DNA of 64,000 nt. Source: Rhizobium rosettiformans. GTDB taxonomy: Bacteria; Pseudomonadota; Alphaproteobacteria; Rhizobiales; Rhizobiaceae. Every line of letters begins with the position of its first letter. Position 1 is the first letter of the stretch. Below, piece after piece: positions 1 to 8,296 of this stretch. The translations under genes and the position numbers were made by a program. The notes under the pieces were generated by a model. That model saw only the letters and a list, made by a program, of their open reading frames with translations. It ran no database searches and was not told the DNA's origin. The stretch covers positions 372,001 through 436,000 of the forward strand of contig NZ_CP032405.1 of assembly GCF_016806065.1 (NCBI RefSeq). Direction: 5' to 3'.

Positions 1-140
1 CGGCGCAGGGCTTCGAGGTCCGCCTGGACGTCACCGCTGGTCGCGGTACCCGCCGTGTTCGCCTTGTCTTCGATGCGGTCTGCGAGATCGTTTGCCTTGA
101 CTTCGATCTTGCTCTTGGAGGCGCTCGGTACCTGGGCCAT
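1..140 (-). CDS. YqjD/ElaB (DUF883)-like stress protein, N-terminal part only
   Basis: The gene starts at 140 on the minus strand, behind a GGAG box, and runs off the left edge of the window. About 46 residues are visible, opening MAQVPSASKSKIEVKAND and rich in Lys, Asp, Glu and Ala in heptad-like spacing. This resembles the soluble helical start of YqjD/ElaB/DUF883 proteins, which usually end in one membrane helix; that end is not visible. An EcfG-like promoter lies 44-68 bases upstream of the start codon, back to back with that of csbD, so it is probably a general-stress gene. The family call is tentative. Confidence 0.55.
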   Translation of the reverse strand, partial: MAQVPSASKSKIEVKANDLADRIEDKANTAGTATSGDVQADLEALR

Positions 141-183
141 GGAATTCTCCTTGGATTGTTCATGAAAGGCAGTTCGCAACAAG

Positions 184-208
184 AACGCCGTGACCGGACG
201 AGTGTTCC
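184..208 (-). promoter_or_regulatory. EcfG-type general stress promoter (minus strand)
   Basis: Read on the minus strand this is GGAAC (208-204), 16 bases, CGTT (187-184), an exact match to the alphaproteobacterial sigma-EcfG consensus GGAAC-N16/17-CGTT. It would start transcription about 40 bases before the gene that begins at 140. Confidence 0.75.
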
Positions 209-277
209 ATCATCACCTCGGCCTTTTCTTGTGCACGAGGCCACGGGCCCGATCTGATCGGCTTCGACCCAGCCGAT

Positions 278-302
278 GGAACTTCCCGCATTAGCCGACG
301 TT
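278..302 (+). promoter_or_regulatory. EcfG-type general stress promoter of csbD
   Basis: GGAAC (278-282), 16 bases, CGTT (299-302): an exact sigma-EcfG consensus with the same spacing as its divergent partner at 184-208. Transcription would start near 309, about 47 bases before the csbD ATG. Confidence 0.78.
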
Positions 303-355
303 TTCAGCCCCGAGGACATCAAGCCTCGACCATTCACCGACACGGGAGTTATCCG

Positions 356-553
356 ATGAATTGGAATCAGATCGAAGGCAATTGGGAACAGTTCAAGGGC
401 AAAGCCCAGACCCAGTGGGGCAAGCTGACAGGTGACGATCTCGATGTGATCGCCGGCAAGCGCAAGGAGCTCTCAGGCAAGATCCAGGCTGCCTATGGCA
501 AGACCCAGGAAGAAGCCGATCGCGAGATCGACGAGTGGATGAGCCGCAGCTAA
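356..553 (+). CDS. CsbD family stress-response protein
   Basis: A 65-residue hydrophilic protein with the CsbD pattern: an N-terminal MNWNQIEGNWEQFKGK block, the WGKLTGDDL segment and an acidic helical C-terminus. CsbD proteins are small general-stress proteins of unknown biochemical function. It is a single-gene unit, with an EcfG-type promoter upstream and an intrinsic terminator 26 bases downstream. The full family length is present and no alternative start is needed. Confidence 0.93.
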   Translation: MNWNQIEGNWEQFKGKAQTQWGKLTGDDLDVIAGKRKELSGKIQAAYGKTQEEADREIDEWMSRS

Positions 554-578
554 GACCTGCAGGCTAAGGAATGCCCGG

Positions 579-608
579 AACCCGGAAGCGCCCGCTTCCG
601 GGTTTTTT
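579..608 (+). terminator. Intrinsic terminator of csbD
   Basis: A perfect 9-bp stem CCCGGAAGC/GCTTCCGGG (581-589 and 594-602) with a GCCC loop is followed by six T. It lies directly after csbD and just before the 3' end of the convergent oxygenase gene. Confidence 0.9.
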
Positions 609-616
609 GCTGCGCC

Positions 617-1474
617 TCAGGCAGCCACTGTGCTGGCGCCGTAGGTCACGCCCTTTTCTTTCAGCCAGCGGCGATAGGCGATGGACGAGGCATCTGCCCG
701 CGTTGGGATTTCCTTGCGCGGCTCCAGCGGCAGGAGTACCGGCCGCTGGTTTTCAAGGATGATGCGGTCCTGCAGGAAGATCATCTGCTGGAAATGGATA
801 AGCTCCGTGGTCGTTGAGACATCGTCGATCAGATACATGATCGGATGCGCCCGGCAGCGGCCGGGATCGAGCGGCTGGACGAAGAGGCCGATGACATCCC
901 AGCGATTGGTAGCGTTGGGACATGTCTTGTAGAGGATCGTGGCGAACGGCGTCATCACCCGGTACATGTATTGGGTGGTGATGCCGTCGGACGCCGACAG
1001 AGCCGCCTGCGGCTGGAAGAAGGTGCAGTTGGTCGCCCAGACCTCGTCTTCGTCGCGGCGGATTTCGACATCATAGCTCTGTACTTCCGTATGCGGCTCG
1101 GCTCCCAGAACATCCGTATGCACGAAGGGGAAATGCGCCATGTCGAGGAAGTTCTCGACGATGCGAAGTCCTGAAGCCTTCACCGTGACCACGCCGCAGG
1201 GCACATAGCGTCTATCCGGCTCGTCGGCCTCCGGCAGCGGAAAGATCTCGCGCTCGGGCTCGCCCAGCGTCGCCCAGAGAAAGCCGAAGCGATGGCGTAG
1301 CGGCAGCGGCTCGGCCCGCCCCTCGGCAAACACTTCGATCGCCCCATCCGCTTGTCTGACGACAGTCAGATCCGTCCCGAGCAACCGGTTCTGCGATCGG
1401 CCCACAGGGATCACCGCCTCGGTATCGAGCACATACCACTGATCAAGCGACGCCTTGTCGATACCGTTCTGCAT
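617..1474 (-). CDS. Rieske-oxygenase catalytic subunit that has lost its Rieske cluster
   Basis: A 285-residue protein related to the alpha subunit of vanillate/PobA-type Rieske oxygenases. The mononuclear-iron site is intact: N108-x2-D111-x2-H114-x4-H119, with a likely carboxylate ligand D236 in FLQDRIILENQ. The N-terminal scaffold of a Rieske domain is still recognisable (QWYVLDTEA near residue 12, GFLWATLGEP near 64), but the CxH and CxxH cluster-binding hairpins between them are absent. Family members are normally about 340-430 residues with both domains. Electrons would have to come from another protein, and the best candidate is the Rieske-only protein encoded divergently at 1869-2540. 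The substrate is unknown; no reductase gene is nearby. Confidence 0.82.
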   Translation of the reverse strand: MQNGIDKASLDQWYVLDTEAVIPVGRSQNRLLGTDLTVVRQADGAIEVFAEGRAEPLPLRHRFGFLWATLGEPEREIFPLPEADEPDRRYVPCGVVTVKASGLRIVENFLDMAHFPFVHTDVLGAEPHTEVQSYDVEIRRDEDEVWATNCTFFQPQAALSASDGITTQYMYRVMTPFATILYKTCPNATNRWDVIGLFVQPLDPGRCRAHPIMYLIDDVSTTTELIHFQQMIFLQDRIILENQRPVLLPLEPRKEIPTRADASSIAYRRWLKEKGVTYGASTVAA

Positions 1475-1590
1475 AGTCTGTCTTTCCTCTGGAGCACGGG
1501 AGAAACCGCTTGAAACCCGATCTCACCCGCCGCTAGATTGCCCAAAAATTAGAGCGCGCACAATTGCAAGGCAACACTGATCCCCATCCG

Positions 1591-1872
1591 ATGACGGCGA
1601 AAGCCGACCATATGACCGTCGGCTTCACCTTTTCCGGAAGGCTGGAGCCGCAGGGCTTCATCGCGTTCGCCGAACATCGGGCCGCCCGCCTCTCGCTCGG
1701 GCTCAAGATTGCGGCCTGCGACTACGATCGCTGTCGCCTGACGCTGTCGGGCCCGGAAGCCCTGATCGACGCCTTCGAAATGGCGGTCAGCCTCGGCCCC
1801 TATGACAGCATCGTGCTCGACGTGACCCGCTTTCAAACAGACGAAGACTTGCCCGCAAAGGCCGCATCATGA
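1591..1872 (+). CDS. Acylphosphatase-like protein with altered active site
   Basis: About 93 residues from the ATG at 1591; a TTG at 1564 would add nine, and an ATG at 1612 is also possible. No start has a clear ribosome-binding site. The pattern GRLEPQGFIAFAEHRAARL followed by LSGPEALIDAFEMAV and GPYDSIVLDV follows the acylphosphatase fold, where the catalytic loop normally reads GxVQGVGFR. Here the catalytic Arg position is Ile, and the catalytic Asn position is not obviously kept, so it may bind rather than hydrolyse. It ends in a 4-base ATGA overlap with the Rieske gene, so the two are translated together. The fold assignment is by eye. Confidence 0.6.
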   Translation: MTAKADHMTVGFTFSGRLEPQGFIAFAEHRAARLSLGLKIAACDYDRCRLTLSGPEALIDAFEMAVSLGPYDSIVLDVTRFQTDEDLPAKAAS

Positions 1873-2540
1873 CATCAACCTCTCCCTGGATCCCCGTTGC
1901 CCTTTCCGCGGACGTCGAGGCCGGCACCTCTGCCGGCACCCTCGTCAACGGCGAGGAGCGCGTCGTCTGGCGTGACGACAAGGGCGAAATCCATGTCTGG
2001 GAGGACCGCTGTCCGCATCGCGGCATGCGCATGAGCTTCGGCTTCGTGCGCGGCGACCACATCGCCTGCCTCTATCACGGCTGGCGCTACGACACGGGTG
2101 GCCAATGTCGCTACATTCCGGCGCACCCGGATCTCGAGGTGCCCCAGACCATCAAGGTCCCGACCTTTGCCGCAACCGAACGCGCCGGGATAATCTGGAT
2201 GGCACCGGACGGGGCGGATGCAGCGGACCTCTCGACGCTTCCCGAGACGGCCGAAGCCGTCCGCAGCCTGTTTCTCGACCTGGCGACGAATGCGGCTTTG
2301 CTGGCGGTGACGGCAGCTCCACCCGACGGGTATCGTCCGGTCGAGAGTGGGACTGGCTTGGTTACCTTCCAAGGTAACGACCTGACAGTGCTGATCGCAG
2401 GCCAACCCCGCGACGCCGGCCGGACGGCCCTGCACATCACGGTGAGCGGACACACCTCCGCAGCCACCCGCCGCGACCTGATCCTATGGGCGACCGACCT
2501 GCGCAACCGGCTCGAAGCCCAGACGACGGAGGCGGCGTGA
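1869..2540 (+). CDS. Rieske [2Fe-2S] protein lacking the catalytic iron domain
   Basis: A 223-residue protein whose first half is a full Rieske domain: C48-P-H50-R-G and C67-L-Y-H70-G-W, with 16 residues between the two ligand pairs, as in ring-hydroxylating oxygenases. The C-terminal ~110 residues carry no N/D-x2-H-x4-H mononuclear-iron site. It complements exactly what is missing from the divergent oxygenase-like protein at 617-1474, so the two may form one heteromeric oxygenase. It is ATGA-coupled to the acylphosphatase-like gene before it and overlaps the GST gene after it by one base. Confidence 0.85.
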   Translation: MTSTSPWIPVALSADVEAGTSAGTLVNGEERVVWRDDKGEIHVWEDRCPHRGMRMSFGFVRGDHIACLYHGWRYDTGGQCRYIPAHPDLEVPQTIKVPTFAATERAGIIWMAPDGADAADLSTLPETAEAVRSLFLDLATNAALLAVTAAPPDGYRPVESGTGLVTFQGNDLTVLIAGQPRDAGRTALHITVSGHTSAATRRDLILWATDLRNRLEAQTTEAA

Positions 2541-3166
2541 TGATCAGGCTCTACGACTACCACCTCGACGAAAACGGCTTTCGCGTCCGCCTGCTCCTCT
2601 CCATGCTCGGCCTCTCCTTCGAGACGGTTGCCGTCGACAAGGCACCGGGCCGCGAGCAGGAAAAGCCGCATATGCTGGCCCTCAACCCGACCGGCACGCT
2701 GCCGATCCTCGAAGACGGCGATGTCAGGTTGTTCGGCACGGCGGCGATCCTGGCTTATCTCGTCCGCGCCCATGCGCCTGACAGTCCCTGGCTGCCCGCC
2801 GATGCCGCAGACTTCGGACGCGTCCAGCAATGGCTGGGCTTTTCCGGCCGAGAACTGAAACCCGCAATCGACGCCCGCGAGGCGGCCCTCTTCACCACCG
2901 AAGGCGCAAGCGAGGCCGACCTGAAGGCGGCGCGAAAAGCCTTCCGCATCATGGAAGACCACATGACGCTGCGGCAGATCGAAGGCTCGGACTGGTTCGT
3001 CGGCAACGCCCCGTCACTCGCCGACCTCGCCCTCCTGCCCAGCTTTGCGCTTTCGCGTGACTGCGGCATCGACCATGACGAATACCCCGCCCTTCGCCGC
3101 TGGCTGCGCCGCTTCCGCGCGCTGCCTGGCTTCATCACCATGCCGGGCGTACCGGATTACCATTGA
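2540..3166 (+). CDS. Glutathione S-transferase family protein
   Basis: A 208-residue cytosolic GST: thioredoxin-like N-terminal domain (MIRLYDYHLDENGFRVRLLL, with NPTGTLPILEDG for glutathione gamma-Glu contacts) and an all-helical C-terminal domain with SLADLALLPS. The ATG shares one base with the Rieske gene stop, fixing the start and implying coupled translation. The context suggests conjugation or isomerisation of an oxygenase product, which is inference. Length is normal for the family. Confidence 0.88.
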   Translation: MIRLYDYHLDENGFRVRLLLSMLGLSFETVAVDKAPGREQEKPHMLALNPTGTLPILEDGDVRLFGTAAILAYLVRAHAPDSPWLPADAADFGRVQQWLGFSGRELKPAIDAREAALFTTEGASEADLKAARKAFRIMEDHMTLRQIEGSDWFVGNAPSLADLALLPSFALSRDCGIDHDEYPALRRWLRRFRALPGFITMPGVPDYH

Positions 3167-3225
3167 CCTGCCTTGCTGACCGAAAGCCGCTCGGCTAGGT
3201 CGGAGGGCAAGCAGGGAGGTCCGCC

Positions 3226-4182
3226 ATGATCCGCATCGTCTTTCTCGACCGGGACACGCTGTCGCCGGAAACCGTGGTCCGCGCGCCCTCCGTGCCGCAT
3301 GAAATGGTGGTCCATGCCCGCACCGCACCGCATGACGTGGCGGAGCGCATCCGCGACGCAGATGTGGTGATCACCAACAAGGCCCCTGTCCGTGCCGAGG
3401 CTCTGGCTGGTGCTGCGAAGCTGAAACTGATTGCCGTCTCCGCCACCGGCACCGACATTGTCGATCTTGCGGAAGCCAGGACGCGAGGCATCGCCGTCTG
3501 CAATATCCGCAATTATGCGAAACACACGGTGCCCGAACACACCTTCGCGCTGATGCTGGCGCTGCGCCGTTCGATCCTGCCCTATCGCCAGTCGGTGATC
3601 GAGGGACGCTGGCAGCAGGCCGCGCAATTCTGTTATTTCGATTACCCCATCGCGGATCTCGGCGGCTCGACGCTCGGCATCATCGGCCATGGCACACTCG
3701 GCCAGTCCGTCGGGCGCATCGCCGAGGCCTTCGGCATGACCGTGCTGGCCGCCGGTCGTCGCGGCGCAACCGACCTCAAACCCGGCCAGACGGCTTTCGA
3801 CGAGGTCCTGAAGCGCTCTGACGTCATCACCCTGCACTGCCCGCTGACACCGGAAACGCGCGGCGTGATCGGCATCAGAGAATTCGCCCTGATGGAGCGC
3901 CGCCCGCTGCTGATCAACACCGGACGCGGAGGCCTCGTCGATGAACTGGCGCTGGAAAAGGCCCTCGATACCGGCCAGATCTCCGGCGCCGGCTTTGATG
4001 TCACCGATGGCGAACCGCCCGCAGCCAACAGTCCGATGATGCGGATTGCATCACGCGAAAACGTCATCCTCACCCCGCATGTCGCCTGGGCAAGCCGCGA
4101 GGCGATCCAGGCGCTGGCCGACCAGCTGATCGAGAACATCGAGCTCTTTCTAGCCGGCACGCCCCGCAATCTTGTTGGCTGA
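3226..4182 (+). CDS. D-2-hydroxyacid dehydrogenase (glycerate dehydrogenase/HprA-like)
   Basis: A 318-residue NAD(P)-dependent D-2-hydroxyacid dehydrogenase. The Rossmann motif GxGxxG appears as GHGTLG in GSTLGIIGHGTLGQSVG. The catalytic Arg is in INTGRGGLVDE, the Glu in DVTDGEPP and the His in LTPHVAWAS. The closest family pattern is glycerate/hydroxypyruvate dehydrogenase (ATGTDIVDLAEAR). It follows the GST gene by 59 bases in the same direction and may belong to the same operon. The substrate is not proven. Confidence 0.88.
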   Translation: MIRIVFLDRDTLSPETVVRAPSVPHEMVVHARTAPHDVAERIRDADVVITNKAPVRAEALAGAAKLKLIAVSATGTDIVDLAEARTRGIAVCNIRNYAKHTVPEHTFALMLALRRSILPYRQSVIEGRWQQAAQFCYFDYPIADLGGSTLGIIGHGTLGQSVGRIAEAFGMTVLAAGRRGATDLKPGQTAFDEVLKRSDVITLHCPLTPETRGVIGIREFALMERRPLLINTGRGGLVDELALEKALDTGQISGAGFDVTDGEPPAANSPMMRIASRENVILTPHVAWASREAIQALADQLIENIELFLAGTPRNLVG

Positions 4183-4213
4183 TCCAACCAAGGCAGCAGA
4201 AGCCTGTCGCATC

Positions 4214-4381
4214 GGGATACCCCCCTCTGGCCTGCCGGCCATCTCCCCCACAAGGGGGGAGACTGGCTGAATCGCTGGCCCGCTCACATTCCGTTGGCGC
4301 CGCAAAGGGATCGGCAAACGCGGCGCTCCGCTCTCCCCCCTTGTGGGGGAGATGTCACGCAGTGACAGAGGGGGGTATCCC
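4214..4381. repeat. Rhizobial palindromic intergenic repeat (RIME-like), copy 1
   Basis: The ends are inverted copies of GGGATACCCCCCTCTG. Inside lie a second inverted pair, ATCTCCCCCACAAGGGGGGA and CCCCCCTTGTGGGGGAGAT, around a core of about 65 bases. The same architecture recurs at 14321-14491. Such mosaics are typical of intergenic DNA in Rhizobium and Agrobacterium. It fills most of the 274-base gap between the dehydrogenase and the hydrolase gene. Confidence 0.85.
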
Positions 4382-4456
4382 TATGCAACCCCCCACCCCT
4401 TGCCCTTTGGCCGCAACGCATATCTAACTCTCTCAAAAGACACATGGGAGGACGGC

Positions 4457-5530
4457 ATGCGGTATCTGGAGGCGGACTATCAGGGCGAGGAAATCCTGAC
4501 GGCGAAAAAGGGCGCGCTTGGCCTGATCGCCCTCAACCGTCCACGTGTGCTGAACAGTCTCTCCCACGACATGGTCCTCGCCTTTGGCAAGGCGCTCGAT
4601 GCCTTCGAGGCAGACCGCCAAGTGGCCGCCGTCCTCGTCACCGGCGAAGGCGAACGCGGGCTTTGCGCCGGCGGCGATATCAGGATGTTCTATGAAAGCG
4701 GCAAGGCCGGCGACACCAAGGCCTCCGAATTTCTCAAGGCCGAATACCGCCTGAACGCCCGCATCGCCCGCTTCAAAAAGCCCTATGTCGTCGTGATGGA
4801 CGGCATCACCATGGGCGGCGGCGTCGGTGTCTCCAGCCATGGCAGCCACCGCATCGTCACCGAAACCACGAAACTCGCCATGCCCGAAACCGGCATCGGC
4901 TTCTTCCCCGACATCGGCGCCACCTGGCTTCTCTCCCGCGCATCCGGCGAACTCGGCACCTGGATGGGGCTAACAGGTGAAGCGGTGAACGGCGCTGACG
5001 CCATCACCGCAGGCTTTGCCGACTGGTTCGTTCCGCAGGACCGGGTGGCCGAACTGCTGGAGCGGATCGCCGCCCTCCCCGCACCCGCTCTCGGGGCAAC
5101 CATCGCCTCGATCATCCGCGACTACACGGTGGACGGCCCGACCGGCATCTTTTCCGAAGGCCGCACCATGATCGACCGCTGCTTCGCCTTCGACACGGTA
5201 GAGGAGATCATCGCCGCCCTCGAAGAGGAAGGCAGCGAACTCGCGACGCGCACCCTCATCGCCATGCGCGCGAAGTCACCGACCAGCCTGAAGGTGACGC
5301 TCCGCATGCTGCGCGAGGCCCGCCGCTCCAAGGACCTCGAAACCTGCCTCGAACGCGAATTCGCCGGCACCTGCCAAGTGGTCAAGGTACCCGACTTCTA
5401 CGAAGGCATCCGGGCTGCGATCATCGACAAGGACCGCAACCCGAAATGGTCCCCGGCGACGCTGGAGGATGTGGCGCCGGAGAGTGTCGAGGCGTTTTTT
5501 GTCGCGAGAGATGAGCGGTTGTTTGGGTAG
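4457..5530 (+). CDS. 3-hydroxyisobutyryl-CoA hydrolase (enoyl-CoA hydratase/isomerase family)
   Basis: A 357-residue crotonase-fold protein. The start at 4457 is chosen because GGAGG sits five bases upstream and because reading further would run into the repeat. Oxyanion-hole motifs are CAGGDIRMFYESG and DGITMGGGVGVS. The stretch MPETGIGFFPDIGATWLLSR and the ~355-residue length are characteristic of 3-hydroxyisobutyryl-CoA hydrolase rather than ordinary enoyl-CoA hydratase. It releases 3-hydroxyisobutyrate in valine degradation, a route that feeds propionyl-CoA to the Pcc enzymes encoded 3-7 kb downstream. Confidence 0.9.
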   Translation: MRYLEADYQGEEILTAKKGALGLIALNRPRVLNSLSHDMVLAFGKALDAFEADRQVAAVLVTGEGERGLCAGGDIRMFYESGKAGDTKASEFLKAEYRLNARIARFKKPYVVVMDGITMGGGVGVSSHGSHRIVTETTKLAMPETGIGFFPDIGATWLLSRASGELGTWMGLTGEAVNGADAITAGFADWFVPQDRVAELLERIAALPAPALGATIASIIRDYTVDGPTGIFSEGRTMIDRCFAFDTVEEIIAALEEEGSELATRTLIAMRAKSPTSLKVTLRMLREARRSKDLETCLEREFAGTCQVVKVPDFYEGIRAAIIDKDRNPKWSPATLEDVAPESVEAFFVARDERLFG

Positions 5531-5542
5531 GTTCGAAGAGGC

Positions 5543-5806
5543 CTAGAGTTCGCGACCGACGGACGGTGAATCCATATGCTCGCGGACAGAGGCGTTAAGC
5601 TGGGCCAATTGATCCGCGCCGACCAAGAGCTCGGCCAGGGTATAACGTCGGATTGAGCGGTCAACCGGCCGACCGATCAAAACACCATCCTGTACATCGA
5701 GCGTGAGAAGGTCACCGGGCTCGACATTCAAGCGCCGCAGAAGTGCGGACGGAATGCTGAGAATAGCCGAGTTGCGTTGTCTGCGGATCTTTTTCTTGAA
5801 CGGCAT
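5543..5806 (-). CDS. AbrB/MazE-type antitoxin-like DNA-binding protein, no toxin partner
   Basis: An 87-residue protein with an N-terminal SpoVT/AbrB swapped-hairpin pattern (KKKIRRQRNSAILSIPSALLRRLNVEPGD). The start at 5806 has GGAGAG just upstream. MazE-type antitoxins normally precede a MazF/PemK toxin gene. Here the downstream side is occupied by the 3' end of the opposite-strand hydrolase gene 12 bases away, so no toxin gene fits. It may be an orphan antitoxin or a solitary regulator. Confidence 0.75.
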   Translation of the reverse strand: MPFKKKIRRQRNSAILSIPSALLRRLNVEPGDLLTLDVQDGVLIGRPVDRSIRRYTLAELLVGADQLAQLNASVREHMDSPSVGREL

Positions 5807-5940
5807 GACACTCTCCATTTGCACCAACTCGACCTCGCCGCTTCAAGATTGGGCGCAACATCCGGAAGATAACTCATTACGGCGATCGTGTCCCGTAACG
5901 AGCCGTCAGGAGTCTACCGCTTTGCACCAGAAGCGGACAT

Positions 5941-6744
5941 TCAATCGACTTCGTCTGCTGTTGCTACCTTCGCCCGATTTTGTGCCATCACGGCCAGCAT
6001 ATGCTCGCCCCACGCTGAGAATTCCGGCAATCTCTTACTGAAAGTGGAGAGATTCATTACGTAAACATGATTAGATACGCGCCCGTAATTTCCCGAGTGA
6101 TAGTTCTGAACATAGAGAACCTCATCAATTTCACTAGCCACCAAGGTATCCCCGCCTTGCTCGAAAAAGCATTCGTAAAGGGGGCCATCAACCACCATCA
6201 TTGGAACGAAGAAACAGATATCGCCAGAGAGGTCGGAGTAGACTTCTTCGCAATTGTCTCTCTCGTGGATGGCGGCTTTAAAGGCTGAAATTACGCCCGA
6301 TTGAATTTGCTGTGTCTGGCCACTTTTGAAACACGAGTACGACCTTGCTACTCGCTCTACCGCTGCCATTGGACGCATTGCTTCGATAGCCCCGTAGCTC
6401 AGAACGAATCTATCAACGTTGTTTTTCCAGTGAAAGATACCGTAGCCTGACGACCCGTCGTAATCGCTCTTTCTGTTTGTGTAGAAAATGAAGGGATCAG
6501 CAGTCTTTTTAACCTCTATGCAGAGCGAAATCATGCATGTAACTTCCGGCTTTTCTTTTGTGCTGGCGAAAATCTTGTAGGCCCGAATATCTAGCTCGCG
6601 CGCCTTTCCTTCATCCTTGTCAATAAAGTAGACATTTTGGCTCGGCCTCCAATTCGCGTTGTCCAAAATAGACGCGGCCAGCAACTCCGTAGCGAACCCT
6701 GCTTTTTCCGCAGCTTCAATGATCTTTTCTAATGGAATGGGCAT
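5941..6744 (-). CDS. Hypothetical protein with a PD-(D/E)XK-like core
   Basis: A 267-residue protein from the ATG at 6744; a TTG at 6759 is possible. It matches no named family that I recognise. The first 85 residues have the order of a PD-(D/E)XK nuclease core: E20 in a helix (GFATELLAASIL), D52 in ELDIRAYK, and E77-V-K79 in ISLCIEVKKT. The rest has no clear motif. Its DNA is visibly more AT-rich than its neighbours, with codons such as TTT and ATA common, suggesting recent acquisition. No methyltransferase or helicase is adjacent. It could be a stand-alone defence or repair nuclease, but activity is inferred only from the motif. Confidence 0.55.
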   Translation of the reverse strand: MPIPLEKIIEAAEKAGFATELLAASILDNANWRPSQNVYFIDKDEGKARELDIRAYKIFASTKEKPEVTCMISLCIEVKKTADPFIFYTNRKSDYDGSSGYGIFHWKNNVDRFVLSYGAIEAMRPMAAVERVARSYSCFKSGQTQQIQSGVISAFKAAIHERDNCEEVYSDLSGDICFFVPMMVVDGPLYECFFEQGGDTLVASEIDEVLYVQNYHSGNYGRVSNHVYVMNLSTFSKRLPEFSAWGEHMLAVMAQNRAKVATADEVD

Positions 6745-6886
6745 CACCGACCTTATCAAGTGAATTGGCAGACTAGCTCACGTAGCACGGCAGCGATTGC
6801 GAAGGGGCATTTCGTTTAACTGGCAGGCCAGCAAAGGGCCGAATGCAGCCGACGGTGTGCCTAGTTGCAAGTGTAGAAATACCCCC

Positions 6887-8296
6887 CTACTCAATCTCAT
6901 ACGGCATCGGGTTCCTGACCCGGTGATCCACCACCAGCTTCCTTTTCAGCGGCGGCACGGCGCGGCTGGTGCATTTGACGCGCTCGCAGATGCGGCAGGA
7001 AATGCCGATCGGGTCGAAGGCGCCGCGGTTGGAGAGGTCGAGGTCGTCGGCATAGACGAAGGCGCCGGCATAGGAGATCTCGCAGCCGAGTGCCAAGGCG
7101 TAGCGCGGATTGGCGGCGCGGAAGCCGGCGGAGCCTTTTGATACCTGCGTCGCGATGCAGAGATAACGCACGCCATCGGGCGTTTCCGCCGTCTGGCGGA
7201 TGATCCGGCCGGGCGTCTCGAAGGCCTGATGGGCGTTCCACAGCGGACAAGCCGCCCCGAAGCGGGCGAATTGCAGGCGCGCCGCACTATGCCGCTTGGT
7301 GATATTCCCGGCCCGGTCGATGCGGGCAAAGAAGATCGGCACGCCCTTCAGCCCCGGCCGCTGCAGCGTCGAGAGGCGGTGGCAGACCTGTTCGAGCGAA
7401 GCCTCGAAGCGGGCGGCGAGCAGTTCGATATCGTGGCGAAGGTCCCGAGCGGCGGTGAGGAAGCTGCGATAGGGCAGGATCAACGCGCCGGCGAAATAAT
7501 TGTGAAGCCCCATGCGACAGATCTCGACCGCCTCTTCGCTGCGGAAATTCGCCTGTTTCAATACCTGGTCGATCTTCGGGGCAGCGGCCAGCTGGGCGAT
7601 CTGGATGGCGATCTGGAAATCGCGGGTGGGGGCCGAGGCATAGCGACTGACGGTGAGGATCCGCCCCACCGGATCGAAGCGGCGGATCGCCTCATCACCC
7701 GCCTCGCCGCGCACGACGCGCACGCCATGCCGCGCTTCGAGATGGCCTGAAAGAGCCGCGTAATTCTCCCCCTCGCCGAGCTTCAGCTCTGTCGCCAGCT
7801 GCTCGGCGGCGAGGTCGAGATCGTGGATGTAATTGTCGACGAAGTGGAAGAAGTCGCGCACCTCGTCATAAGGCGTCACCTCCTGGCTGGGCGCCGCCCC
7901 CAGCCGGTCGTCGAGGCTTGCCAGCTGCTCGTTGCCGCGCCGGTAAGCCTGATGCGCGGCAATCAGCGCATGGGCAAAACCGGGCGCATTCTGGGTGACG
8001 AGCTTCAGCTCCTGCAGGCTCGGCGAATAGGTCTCGAACAGAGGGTCGGATAGCGCCTCCGTCAGCGCAGAGAGCAGCCGGTCGTTCTGGCCTGAGGACA
8101 GCTCGGTGATATCGATGCCGAACTTTTCCGCCAGCGACAAAAGCACCGAGGCCGAGACCGGGCGCTGGTTGTTTTCGATCTGGTTGAGATAGCTGGTGGA
8201 AATGCCGACCATATCGGCAAACTGCGCCTGGGTTGCCCCATTCGCCTGGCGGATGTCGCGGACCTTGCGGCCGATGAAGAGTTTCCCGATGGCCAT
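6887..8296 (-). CDS. pccR: PccR-type short-chain fatty acyl-CoA responsive regulator (XRE + DUF2083)
   Basis: A 469-residue regulator starting at ATG 8296. The N-terminal XRE helix-turn-helix (residues ~9-60, [22 protein letters not shown]) is followed by an IrrE/ImmA-like region ([13 protein letters not shown]) and a C-terminal acyl-CoA-type domain with the cysteine cluster CRICERVKC. This is the ScfR family: RamB, MccR, and PccR, which controls propionyl-CoA carboxylase in Rhodobacter. It diverges from pccB. TTTGCAAA-type sites lie immediately before its own start codon, implying autoregulation. No Shine-Dalgarno sequence is visible. Confidence 0.9.
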   Translation of the reverse strand: MAIGKLFIGRKVRDIRQANGATQAQFADMVGISTSYLNQIENNQRPVSASVLLSLAEKFGIDITELSSGQNDRLLSALTEALSDPLFETYSPSLQELKLVTQNAPGFAHALIAAHQAYRRGNEQLASLDDRLGAAPSQEVTPYDEVRDFFHFVDNYIHDLDLAAEQLATELKLGEGENYAALSGHLEARHGVRVVRGEAGDEAIRRFDPVGRILTVSRYASAPTRDFQIAIQIAQLAAAPKIDQVLKQANFRSEEAVEICRMGLHNYFAGALILPYRSFLTAARDLRHDIELLAARFEASLEQVCHRLSTLQRPGLKGVPIFFARIDRAGNITKRHSAARLQFARFGAACPLWNAHQAFETPGRIIRQTAETPDGVRYLCIATQVSKGSAGFRAANPRYALALGCEISYAGAFVYADDLDLSNRGAFDPIGISCRICERVKCTSRAVPPLKRKLVVDHRVRNPMPYEIE

